Assembly: GCA_029567025.1 (NCBI GenBank)
Contig: JAKQLT010000118.1
Span: forward strand, 1-32,630
Length of the DNA stretch: 32,630 bases
Source: Candidatus Omnitrophota bacterium
Lineage (GTDB): Bacteria > Omnitrophota > Gorgyraeia > Zapsychrales > Zapsychraceae
Direction: 5' to 3'
Below are positions 1 to 8,191 of this stretch, piece after piece. Numbering within the stretch: the stretch's first letter is position 1; each line of letters starts with the position of its first letter. A program made the translations under genes and the position numbers. The notes under the pieces were generated by a model. It was not told the origin of the DNA and ran no database searches. It was given only the letters and a program-made list of their open reading frames with translations.

Positions 1-2481
1 GCTTCTGTTGACGCGGATTCAGATCGTTTTGGGAATGTTGATAGTAACGGTATTTTTATGTCTGCGAATGATATGATCGCTTTAATTGCCTATTTTTTAA
101 AGAAAGAAATTGGATTAGATGGATCGATTGGGAAAACGGTCGCGACGAGTAATTTTGTCAATGCGATTGCGGAGTTTTTAAATGTTGATCTTGATGAAGA
201 AAAAGTAGGATTTAAAGAATTTGTGAATAATACCATCACGAAAGGAAAAGATTATCTTGTTGCTGGAGAAGAAAGTTCGCATGTCGCTATTGGTCCATTT
301 ATGCGTTCTTGGGATGATGGGATTGTTGTCGGTCTTATGGGATTATGGATTATGGCCAAAACAGGAAAGAGTTTAACAGAATATAAAGACATGATTCAAA
401 AGACCCTTGATAAGAAGTTTATGATTACGACTTTGACACGACGAAGTCAAATAGTCAAAGATATCATTATCAATAAAGTAGCTCAGACGAATCAAGAAAT
501 AGCAAATATTTTAAAAGGAGAGGAAAGAGCTTTAACCGAAGTTGAATTGGAGTCGTTATCTTTAGTGCAAGAATTAGAGAAGATGCAACCTCAAAAAGTG
601 AAAGCCATTAATACGAAAGATGGCGTAAAATTAGTTTTGGCGTCTGGCGATTGGGTTCTTATTCGTCCTTCAGGCACGGAACCGGCCGGGAAAGCTTATG
701 TAGAAGTGGCAGGAAATTATGCGGCCAGTGAAACAGATATGCAGAAAAAGTTTAGCGAACTCTCTTCTATCGTTGATCAAATGATAGGGTATTCTGGCGA
801 TAACGCTATGGTGTCACAACAGATAGATGATGAATATGATGAAGGGAATGTGCTTTCATTATATCAAGAACAATCGGATTACGCCATGGTCGGGGATTTA
901 AAAGATAAGGCGTATCAGTCGGCGAATATTTTTAAACAGGACTATCCTCAAATATATAATCTTTTAACAGGAAGAATAGAAGGTCTTTATTGGGAATTAT
1001 TGAATCCTTTAAAAGTAAAATCAGTAAGACAAGAATTGCAAATGTTTGCTGATGGAAAATTAACAGAGGCTATTACTAGAAATATTAATCGATTACAAGA
1101 GATTCAGGAAAAAGAAAATAAGAAATCGCTGGAATCCCCGTCAGATATTTGGGCACGTGCTTCTCGGGAAAAGGGATTATGGCAACAAGCGGACAATCTT
1201 TTGTTAACGGTGTTACGATCCAAGACTTCTGACCTTGCGATGGTGGCGGAAATAAAAGAGGCTTACAATGCGATTAATCCATTGAAGAATAAGAATATTG
1301 CCGTATATAATTTAATGCACGATAGAATTGAATTTTTAGAACTTAATTATTTGAATTATCAGAAACGGCAAGGATTTATTAGAGAATTAGAAATGTTTTC
1401 ACAAGGTAAATTGTCAGAGGCCATAGAAATAAATATTCAACGATTAGAATCCCTTGGGGATCAAGAAGCAAAAGCATTATGGATACAGGCTAAGGAAGCT
1501 ATAGAAAAAAACGAGAAAGATAATGCTTTGATCACAGAAATCCCTGTTTTCTCGAGTATAAAAGATTTTTATTCTCCGGGAGAAGGCAAGGCGATTATTA
1601 ACCAAAAGAATTATTATTTAAATTTATTTAATTTGGATTTTGGAACAAAGATTTACCGTTTAAATCTTTTTTATGGGGATTTCGATGATAAAGGGGAAAT
1701 AGGAACTCAGATTGCATTATATGATTCTTATGATAGACCACTGGCCCGTTTAAAGGTTTTTGGAGAAAATTTATTAACTCTTAATTGGAGAGATGCTTTT
1801 CAGAAGTTGGCTGATGAAGGGAAAATTCGATTTTCTGATGAGAGTAATGAATTAACTCAAAAAAGATATCGGGAACTCAATGAAGCTGTCAGAGAAATGA
1901 ATTTAAATAATCAACAAATTATTCAAGCTAAAATTGATTTGGAGAACCCTGAATTTAAGCCAGAAGATAAGGATCTCATAAAAACAAGAATAGAAATTCT
2001 TTTAAGAGTCGCGCAAGGATATATTTATTCTGGTAATTTGGAATCTTCTTATCGGATTTTAGTTGAATCAAAAGAATTGTTGTCGAAGATCTCAGGATTA
2101 ACAAGCGAAGAAAAGAAAGATTTGGAATTTAATTTAAAGAAGGGGACTTTTTATTACAATCAGGCCGTTGATTCTTCTCAAGATGAAAATTTATTTAAGA
2201 TTCAGGATTCGAGTGTCGGTGGTATTGATTTGAATCCTGAATTTTTAGATATGCAGATTAAACGTGATGGTAAGGGTGTTCCGCTTCCGCTTAATCTTCA
2301 GCCGCTGGAAACTCTCAAGATCGAAGGATTTATTCCGGTAATTATCAATATCACGCCGGTTGAAAATTTTCCGATGTTGTTAGGCGTTAATGAAAAAGAT
2401 ACTAATGAAAAGAAAATAAGTTTTGTTCAACCGGAATTAAATCCCGTTGAGCCGTTAGATAGAAAAATATTGAAGGCATAA
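1..2481 (+). CDS. Phosphohexomutase (phosphoglucomutase/phosphomannomutase family), 5'-truncated, with long C-terminal extension
   Basis: The frame is open from base 1, so the gene starts upstream of the window; the ATG at 58 is internal. Codons 4-9 read DADSDR, the metal-binding loop of alpha-D-phosphohexomutases, and codons 222-228 read RPSGTEP, the phosphate-binding loop of domain 4. The active-site serine loop would lie upstream. Enzymes of this family interconvert hexose 1- and 6-phosphates for cell-envelope sugars. The family normally ends about 40 residues after RPSGTEP, but this protein continues for roughly 560 more residues. That extension is charged and helical, and holds two copies of a ~75-residue unit (about 883-1110 and 1237-1461). 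I do not recognise the rest of the extension. The substrate cannot be told. A strong terminator follows. The mutase identity is firm; the role of the tail is unknown. Confidence 0.88.
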   Translation, partial: ASVDADSDRFGNVDSNGIFMSANDMIALIAYFLKKEIGLDGSIGKTVATSNFVNAIAEFLNVDLDEEKVGFKEFVNNTITKGKDYLVAGEESSHVAIGPFMRSWDDGIVVGLMGLWIMAKTGKSLTEYKDMIQKTLDKKFMITTLTRRSQIVKDIIINKVAQTNQEIANILKGEERALTEVELESLSLVQELEKMQPQKVKAINTKDGVKLVLASGDWVLIRPSGTEPAGKAYVEVAGNYAASETDMQKKFSELSSIVDQMIGYSGDNAMVSQQIDDEYDEGNVLSLYQEQSDYAMVGDLKDKAYQSANIFKQDYPQIYNLLTGRIEGLYWELLNPLKVKSVRQELQMFADGKLTEAITRNINRLQEIQEKENKKSLESPSDIWARASREKGLWQQADNLLLTVLRSKTSDLAMVAEIKEAYNAINPLKNKNIAVYNLMHDRIEFLELNYLNYQKRQGFIRELEMFSQGKLSEAIEINIQRLESLGDQEAKALWIQAKEAIEKNEKDNALITEIPVFSSIKDFYSPGEGKAIINQKNYYLNLFNLDFGTKIYRLNLFYGDFDDKGEIGTQIALYDSYDRPLARLKVFGENLLTLNWRDAFQKLADEGKIRFSDESNELTQKRYRELNEAVREMNLNNQQIIQAKIDLENPEFKPEDKDLIKTRIEILLRVAQGYIYSGNLESSYRILVESKELLSKISGLTSEEKKDLEFNLKKGTFYYNQAVDSSQDENLFKIQDSSVGGIDLNPEFLDMQIKRDGKGVPLPLNLQPLETLKIEGFIPVIINITPVENFPMLLGVNEKDTNEKKISFVQPELNPVEPLDRKILKA
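883..1461 (+). repeat. Two-copy protein repeat inside the mutase extension
   Basis: Copy 1 (about 883-1110) begins AMVGDLKDKAY and ends near RNINRLQEIQ. Copy 2 (about 1237-1461) begins AMVAEIKEAY and ends near INIQRLESL. Both share the order AMV-x2-(L/I)K, then YNL-(L/M)-x2-RIE, then (Q/E)-(L/M)-Q/E-MF, then GKL-(T/S)-EAI and finally N-I-x-RL. The copies are divergent at protein level, so this is an old domain duplication and not a recent DNA repeat. The units look all-helical. Confidence 0.65.
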
Positions 2482-2505
2482 AAAGATTTAGACTATTGGG
2501 GGGTT

Positions 2506-2553
2506 AAGGCTGTGGATTTTTAAAGAGAGATTTTAAAAACCACAGCCTTTTTT
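2506..2553 (+). terminator. Rho-independent terminator after the mutase gene
   Basis: A long stem is formed by AAGGCTGTGG plus an A/T-rich stretch on the left and its complement ending CCACAGCCTT on the right, with a short purine-rich loop. The right arm runs straight into a T run (2548-2553). It lies 25 bases after the mutase stop and separates that gene from the rhomboid gene. Confidence 0.85.
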
Positions 2554-2599
2554 ACTTTGCGGTCACCTCGGAGCGAGGGTGGTTAGGGAATAATTTGTT

Positions 2600-3433
2600 T
2601 TGTCCTTGAAGGGGATTCTGGAAAAGAGTAGAATCCTTCGCATGAGTAAGGGCAAGAAAATAGTAACTAAATCGATAGCTCCGAAGAGTTTCTTAGGTTT
2701 TATTTTTCGTTCTAAATTAGCGGTTTTTATTATTATATTAAATGCTTTTGTTTTTTGGTTTATAAAAACATCGCCTCATGCGCAAAACTATCTTCCCAAA
2801 CTTGTTTTTTACCCTGGAAATATTTTAAAAGGTTATTGGTGGACTTTCTTAACATCAGGATTCATTCATCTCCAATGGTCGCATTTTTTATTGAATATGC
2901 TCGCTGTTTTTGTCTTTTCCTATGTGGTTGAAAAACATTTAGGATTTTGGAAAACATTTTTTATTTATTTTGGCGCTTTATGTATTTCTATGATTTTTTC
3001 TTCTTTGGCGTATGTGTTTTTTCTTCATAAAAATTTAGTTATTATTGGTGCATCCGGCGCGGTTATGGGATTGGTCAGCGCGGCCATGCTTTTGGACCCT
3101 TTTTGTATCACATGGGAAATGATTGTTCCTGTGCCGATGATGTTGAAAGGTTGGCTTTTTATTTACGCCGATATGAAAGGTTTTCTTAATGGCGAAACAG
3201 ATGGCATTGGTCATTTAACGCATTTGTTCGGTTATATTTCGATTGCTATGCTGGTCTATTTCTTGTCTAAAAAAGACAGAAAGAAAATGCGTAGCGGCCT
3301 TGTGATCAATGTTGTCTCTTTAATAGGAGTACTTCTTTTAAGAAACTATTTGATAAATCACTTTAGAGAAGATAATATCAATAATAAGAAAATAGAGCAG
3401 AAGAAAGTTGTTGCGATTCAAGTAAAGAAATAA
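2600..3433 (+). CDS. Rhomboid-family intramembrane serine protease
   Basis: This is a polytopic inner-membrane protein of up to 277 residues with the rhomboid signature. It has WWTFLTSGFIH, then HFLLNM, then the GASGAVMG loop with the likely nucleophile Ser152, and a late helix with GIGHLTHLFG whose His205 would complete the Ser-His dyad. Rhomboids cut single-pass membrane proteins within or next to the membrane. The longest frame starts at TTG 2600; ATG 2642 is an equally credible start that leaves a short basic N-terminus before the first membrane helix. The catalytic residues appear intact, so an active protease is likely. The substrate is unknown. The next gene, a CBS protein, follows after 30 bases and may be cotranscribed. 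Confidence 0.87.
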   Translation: MSLKGILEKSRILRMSKGKKIVTKSIAPKSFLGFIFRSKLAVFIIILNAFVFWFIKTSPHAQNYLPKLVFYPGNILKGYWWTFLTSGFIHLQWSHFLLNMLAVFVFSYVVEKHLGFWKTFFIYFGALCISMIFSSLAYVFFLHKNLVIIGASGAVMGLVSAAMLLDPFCITWEMIVPVPMMLKGWLFIYADMKGFLNGETDGIGHLTHLFGYISIAMLVYFLSKKDRKKMRSGLVINVVSLIGVLLLRNYLINHFREDNINNKKIEQKKVVAIQVKK

Positions 3434-3463
3434 TAGTCCTCATTTTTTAAAAGGGAGGTTGGC

Positions 3464-3970
3464 ATGAATTTTAAAGATTCGGATGTCCTTTTTATTCAGA
3501 AGTTTTTCGGGAATATTAAGGTTTCTGATGTGATGAATAAAGAAGTGATTTCTGTGCGTCAGGATGCCGAAGGGAGCGAGGTTCAAGAAAAATTTATTCG
3601 CTATAGAGTTAATCATATTGTTGTGACCGATGGATATCAAAAAGTAGTCGGGCTTATCAGCCGTAAATATCTCTATAAAACGCAATCGCCTCGCAAAATT
3701 ATGCAGGAAGAAATTGATTTTGAGCCGGATTTGATTATTGACGGCGATAATTTTTATTCTCGCGAGACATTAGACAGTATTATTATTCATAATATTATGC
3801 AAAAAAATCCTTTAACCTTAGGTCCAGAAGAAAGTTTTGCGCAAGTGATAAAAATTATGGCATCACGGTTTATTGCCTGCATTCCCATTGTTGATAAACA
3901 AGGACACGCCATCGGGGTCATGACGGATGTTGATGCCATTCGTTTTTTTGCTAAAGTCCTGTCATTGTAA
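3464..3970 (+). CDS. Tandem CBS-domain protein
   Basis: This 168-residue cytoplasmic protein consists of two CBS domains. The first starts at VSDVMNKEVISV and ends near GLISRKYLY; the second starts at IIHNIMQKNPLTLGP and ends with IPIVDKQGHAIGVMTDVDAI. CBS pairs usually bind adenine nucleotides or S-adenosylmethionine and act as regulatory switches. No catalytic domain is attached, so it probably controls a partner that cannot be named from the sequence. A good ribosome-binding site (GGGAGG, 3450s) precedes the ATG. The endonuclease Q gene starts 10 bases after its stop. Confidence 0.85.
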   Translation: MNFKDSDVLFIQKFFGNIKVSDVMNKEVISVRQDAEGSEVQEKFIRYRVNHIVVTDGYQKVVGLISRKYLYKTQSPRKIMQEEIDFEPDLIIDGDNFYSRETLDSIIIHNIMQKNPLTLGPEESFAQVIKIMASRFIACIPIVDKQGHAIGVMTDVDAIRFFAKVLSL

Positions 3971-3979
3971 TATCTTATC

Positions 3980-5269
3980 ATGAAATTTTACGCAGATTTT
4001 CATATTCATTCCCGTTTTTCTCGTGCGACCAGCCGCGACCTTAATCTTGAGGAACTTACTTATTGGGCGCGATTAAAAGGCCTTCATATTGTAGGCACTG
4101 GTGATTGTATTCATCCGCAGTGGCTTGATGAAATCAAAAAGAAACTTGAACCTGCCGAAGAAGGATTATTTAAATTAAAAAAGCCGTTTGAATCATCGCT
4201 TTTTAAAGGGTGCCCCGACTCCTGCAGAAATCAAGAGATGCGTTTTATTTTGACAACAGAAATTTCAAATATTTATAAAAAAAAAGATAAGGTGCGGAAG
4301 GTTCATAACATTGTTTTTTTTCCCACTTTAAACGCCGCTGAAGATGTTCAGAAAAAGCTTTCTGCCATTGGCAATATTCGTTCTGACGGACGGCCTATTT
4401 TAGGAATGGATTCCAAAGATCTTTTAGAAGTCGTATTGGAATCGGATCCGTTAAGTTTTTTAGTCCCGGCGCATATTTGGACGCCCTGGTTTTCTGTGTT
4501 GGGATCCAAAAGTGGATTTGATTCTATCGAGGAATGTTATGAGGATTTATCGAAATATATTTTCGCGCTTGAGACCGGATTATCCTCTGATCCTCTGATG
4601 AATTGGCGTTTAAGCCGGTTAGATCCGTATATTTTGATTTCGAATTCCGACGCGCATTCGGCGTCTAAGTTAGGCTGAGAATGCAATATTTTTGATACAG
4701 AGTTTTCATATCCGTCTATTTATCAAGCGCTTTCTGACAAGAAAGATAAAGGATTGATAGGTACTGTTGAATTTTTTCCTGAAGAAGGGAAATATCATTA
4801 CGACGGCCACCGCGATTGTCATGCCCGGCTACATCCGCAAGAAACAATTAAAAATAAAGGATTGTGTCCGGTATGTAAAAAGCTGGTCACTGTCGGCGTT
4901 ATGGCGCGCGTGGAAGAATTAGCGGATCATCCTGAAGGACGAAAAGCCCCGCGAAGCCGTCCGTATTATTCTTTGATTCCTCTTCCTGAGATTATTGCGG
5001 ATGCCAAAGGAGTAGGGGCCAATAGTAAATCAGTCGAAGATATTTATAAAAGTATGCTTGAGAATTTAGGGAATGAGTTATTTATTTTGCGCGAAGCGTC
5101 TTTAAAAGATATTGAGAAAAAAACAGGATCATTGATCGCGGAAGGTATTAAGCGCGTACGTAGTGGGAAAGTTCATATCGCCGCGGGTTATGATGGAGAA
5201 TTTGGAGCCATAAAAATATTTGATGAACAAGAGCGTGAAATCAGTAAAGAACAGCTATCTTTCTTTTAA
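3980..5269 (+). pseudogene. Endonuclease Q family (PHP domain) gene interrupted by in-frame TGA
   Basis: The frame is 430 codons including the final TAA, matching the usual length of EndoQ (about 420 residues), but codon 233 is TGA (4676-4678). Homology continues in the same frame across it. Upstream are the PHP metal-ligand motifs ADFHIHSRFSRATS (H8, H10), GTGDCIHPQW and SNSDAHS (D224, H226). Downstream are GTVEFFPEEGKYHYDGHRDC, a CPVC zinc knuckle (C296, C299) and VARVEELADHPEG. EndoQ nicks DNA 5' of deaminated bases such as uracil and hypoxanthine. At this site relatives usually have Arg after KLG, so a CGA to TGA transition is the simplest cause. As read it gives a 232-residue fragment (3980-4678) and a C-terminal piece without a good start of its own. 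No Shine-Dalgarno is obvious before the ATG. The final TAA overlaps the helicase ATG. Confidence 0.8.
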
Positions 5270-6798
5270 TGTCTATTGTCGCTTCCCTTAATATATCTCA
5301 ACTTCAAGCGGTGCAATATCAAGGCCGTTATTTATTAATTATTGCTGGTCCCGGGACAGGGAAAACTCATACCTTGACGTATCGGATAGCCGAATACGTG
5401 AGATATCTTTCTTCAGGACAGAAAATATTAGCAATTACTTTTACGAATAAAGCGGCGCAAGAAATGCGTGTAAGATTGATGCCTCGCATTATTGATCTTG
5501 ATGAAAAAGTACTGATAGGGACGTTCCATCAATTTTGTCTGTTTTTATTAAAAAAATATATTTTAGAAACATCTTTGCCTAAGGATTTTCAGATTGTTTC
5601 ACAAGAACAGATTAAGAAAATCGCGCAAGAGCTTTGGCCGGATCTAAAGACAAAAGATCTTAAAGATAAATTAGAAGGTATTTCTCGATGGAAGGCGATG
5701 TCATTTGGGCAAAAAAAACCGCGAGATGTTGTTTTGTATGATAAGCATTTGCGTCAATATGGCTTTTTAGATTTTGATGATCTTTTATGCGAGGCAGGGG
5801 CTTTATTAAAAGGGAATTTCAGAATTTTAAAAGAAATACAAAAAAGTTTTCCCCATGTTTTTGTTGATGAATATCAAGATATTAATTGCTGTCAGCATGA
5901 TCTTTTGAAATTATTAGTTGGCCCAGAGAACTTTTTAACAGCGATTGGCGATCCGAATCAAGCTATTTATGGATTTCGCGGGGCTGATGTGAAATTTTTT
6001 GAAAGTTTTCAGGATGATTTTCAAGGTGCGCAAGAAGTCTTTTTATCTGACAATTATCGTTCGTCTAAAGATTTATTATCCGCCTCAAGCCAAGTTATTA
6101 CGAAAAGTCAAACTGTTTCTGTTGCACCGTTGGTTGCGCGGATTTATTTGGAAGGAAAATTAATCGTTCGTGAAAATATGACAGAAAAAGCCGAAGCGGA
6201 ATATGTGGTCCATGAAATCGAGAAATTAGTAGGAGGCATCAGCATGTTCTCGCAAGATTCTGGGCGTGTTGAAACAGACAATATTGATAATAAATGTTTT
6301 GGCGATATTGCTGTTTTTTGTCGTATGAAAGCGCAAATGTCCACATTAGCGAACGCTTTTGAACGTAGCGGCATTCCTTATGAAACGCCCAAAATTCAGG
6401 AACAAGAATTCTTAGAGAATCCGGATATCATTCGTATGAATGAATTATATGAAAAAAGTGAGCGCGTGCAGTTAATGACTTTACACGCCGCTAAAGGATT
6501 GGAATTTTCTGTTGTTTTTATTGTCGGGTGTGAGGAAGGCCTTTTACCTTTAAATCGGGAAGAATTGATAACAGATATCGAAGAGGAGCGGCGGCTTTTT
6601 TATGTGGGGATGACACGCGCGAAAGAGAAACTTTATTTAACATACGCCAAACGGCGATTTTTATTCGGGAAAAAATATCATAACGAAACATCGCGTTTCA
6701 TTGCAGATATTCATGAAGAATTAAAACAATATGAAAAAGATTTATTTAAACCAAAGAAAATAAAACAAGAAGCGCAAGGGGATCTTTTTAGCGTATAA
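5269..6798 (+). CDS. Compact UvrD/Rep-type superfamily 1A DNA helicase
   Basis: This 509-residue ATP-dependent 3'-5' helicase-like protein has the SF1A motifs in order. They are Walker A IAGPGTGKTHTLTYR, motif Ia AITFTNKAAQEM, GTFHQFC, Walker B VFVDEYQDIN (near 198), motif III AIGDPNQAIYGFRGAD, motif IV LSDNYRSS (near 262), motif V LMTLHAAKGLEF (near 402) and motif VI ERRLFYVGMTRAKEKLYL. UvrD and PcrA are about 720 residues; the gap here between motifs IV and V is only about 140, so the regulatory 2B subdomain seems largely absent. Its ATG overlaps the EndoQ TAA (TAATG), implying translational coupling. UvrD-like helicases next to EndoQ are a recurring context, which suggests strand removal after EndoQ nicking. 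All core motifs look intact. Confidence 0.9.
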   Translation: MSIVASLNISQLQAVQYQGRYLLIIAGPGTGKTHTLTYRIAEYVRYLSSGQKILAITFTNKAAQEMRVRLMPRIIDLDEKVLIGTFHQFCLFLLKKYILETSLPKDFQIVSQEQIKKIAQELWPDLKTKDLKDKLEGISRWKAMSFGQKKPRDVVLYDKHLRQYGFLDFDDLLCEAGALLKGNFRILKEIQKSFPHVFVDEYQDINCCQHDLLKLLVGPENFLTAIGDPNQAIYGFRGADVKFFESFQDDFQGAQEVFLSDNYRSSKDLLSASSQVITKSQTVSVAPLVARIYLEGKLIVRENMTEKAEAEYVVHEIEKLVGGISMFSQDSGRVETDNIDNKCFGDIAVFCRMKAQMSTLANAFERSGIPYETPKIQEQEFLENPDIIRMNELYEKSERVQLMTLHAAKGLEFSVVFIVGCEEGLLPLNREELITDIEEERRLFYVGMTRAKEKLYLTYAKRRFLFGKKYHNETSRFIADIHEELKQYEKDLFKPKKIKQEAQGDLFSV

Positions 6799-6809
6799 AC
6801 TATTCGAGA

Positions 6810-8150
6810 ATGATGATGAAAGAAATGCCGCAAGAGGTTATTAATTCCAGCGATATTGATTTTAATAAAAAATTTACGCGCGCGTATGATCTTTTGGAAA
6901 ACACATCGAAGAATGTTTTTATTACAGGTAAAGCTGGCACAGGCAAATCGACGCTTTTAAAATATTTCCGTGATCATACATTAAAAAATATTGTTGTTTT
7001 AGCCCCGACAGGTGTTGCCGCGCTTAATGTTCAAGGGCAGACCATCCATTCTTTTTTTCGATTTAAACCGGATGTCACTTTAGATACGGCTGTAGAAAAT
7101 CGGATGCGCAAAACTCAGCGTGCGATTTATGAGAAGTTAGATGCTATTGTGATTGATGAGATTTCAATGGTGCGTGCGGATTTGTTGGATTGCGTGGATG
7201 CATTTTTGAAAGTTTATGGCCGTTATAAAAATGAGCCTTTTGGCGGTATTCAAATGGTTTTTTTTGGAGATCTTTATCAGCTCCCGCCGGTCGTGACAAA
7301 AACAGATCAAAAGGCGTTCGCGGGTGTTTATAAAAGTCCATATTTTTTTGACGCGCGTTCGTATCAGGACTTGAATTTAGAATTTATTGAATTTGATAAA
7401 ATTTATCGACAAAAAGAAGAGGATTTTATTCGATTGTTAGGAGCTATTCGTAATCGTATGGCCACAGAGGCGCATTTAAAAGAACTCAATGAGCGTGTGA
7501 ACCCTTTTTTTAAACCCAAAGATGATGAGTTTTATATTTACTTAACGACAACGAATGCATTGGCAGATAAAATTAATTATCAGCATTTAAATGAATTAAA
7601 AACACGCGCCTATCATTACGATGGCGATATGACAGGTAAATTTGATGAAAAAAATTTACCCACACCAATATCCTTAGACGTTAAATGGGGCGCGCAGGTT
7701 ATGCTTTTAAATAATGATCCGCAGGGGCGATGGATTAATGGAAGCATTGGACGGGTTCTTTCGGCGGATGAATCTTCTGAGATCATCCAAGTTGGCCTTT
7801 CGAATGGACAGGTTGTTGAAGTGACGCCTTTTACATGGGAAATGTTTCGATATTTTTATAATGAAGAAACAGAAAAAGTAGAGTCAGAATCGGTAGGGTC
7901 TTTTCGTCAATATCCGCTACGTTTGGCCTGGGCGGTTACTATTCATAAAAGCCAAGGACAAACTTTTTCAAAAGTAATTGTGGATATTGGTTATGGGACT
8001 TTTGCACATGGACAGGCGTATGTGGCTTTAAGTCGGTGTTCGAGTTTTGATGGTTTAGTCTTAACACGTCCTATACGAAAAGAGCATATTCTTTTAGATA
8101 AACGTGTGGTAGAATTCATGCTCCAGCATGCGTCATCTTTAGCAAAATAA
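6810..8150 (+). CDS. Pif1-like superfamily 1B DNA helicase
   Basis: This 446-residue protein has the Pif1/RecD2-type motif set. Walker A is FITGKAGTGKSTLL, motif Ia is LAPTGVAALNVQGQTIHSFF, Walker B is IVIDEISMVRADLLD, motif III is FFGDLYQLPPV, and the C-terminal motifs are AVTIHKSQGQTF and AYVALSRCSSFDGL. Pif1 enzymes unwind 5'-3' and clear G-quadruplexes, R-loops and stalled forks. The gene starts 11 bases after the UvrD-like stop, at the first of three consecutive ATG codons (6810, 6813, 6816). It probably belongs to the same transcript as EndoQ and the compact helicase. No nuclease or zinc domain is fused to it. Family assignment is confident; a special role with EndoQ is inference from position. 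Confidence 0.88.
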   Translation: MMMKEMPQEVINSSDIDFNKKFTRAYDLLENTSKNVFITGKAGTGKSTLLKYFRDHTLKNIVVLAPTGVAALNVQGQTIHSFFRFKPDVTLDTAVENRMRKTQRAIYEKLDAIVIDEISMVRADLLDCVDAFLKVYGRYKNEPFGGIQMVFFGDLYQLPPVVTKTDQKAFAGVYKSPYFFDARSYQDLNLEFIEFDKIYRQKEEDFIRLLGAIRNRMATEAHLKELNERVNPFFKPKDDEFYIYLTTTNALADKINYQHLNELKTRAYHYDGDMTGKFDEKNLPTPISLDVKWGAQVMLLNNDPQGRWINGSIGRVLSADESSEIIQVGLSNGQVVEVTPFTWEMFRYFYNEETEKVESESVGSFRQYPLRLAWAVTIHKSQGQTFSKVIVDIGYGTFAHGQAYVALSRCSSFDGLVLTRPIRKEHILLDKRVVEFMLQHASSLAK

Positions 8151-8191
8151 TAATTTTGTAATTTTATAAATAGTAAGGTCTTGTCAAAATT

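Noticed and set aside
2556..2590. Second terminator formed by CACCTC and GAGGGTG
   Set aside because: A short stem is possible but no T run follows, and the strong terminator at 2506-2553 already explains the gap.
4676..4720. Selenocysteine or reassigned-UGA reading of the EndoQ TGA
   Set aside because: TGA is used as a stop by genes ending at 23229, 24233 and 28410. I see no SECIS-like hairpin just after the codon, and relatives have Arg rather than Cys at this site.
4754..5269. Independent gene for the C-terminal part of EndoQ
   Set aside because: Its first possible start (TTG 4754) has no convincing ribosome-binding site and cuts into conserved sequence; the part before it, from 4679, is also homologous to EndoQ.
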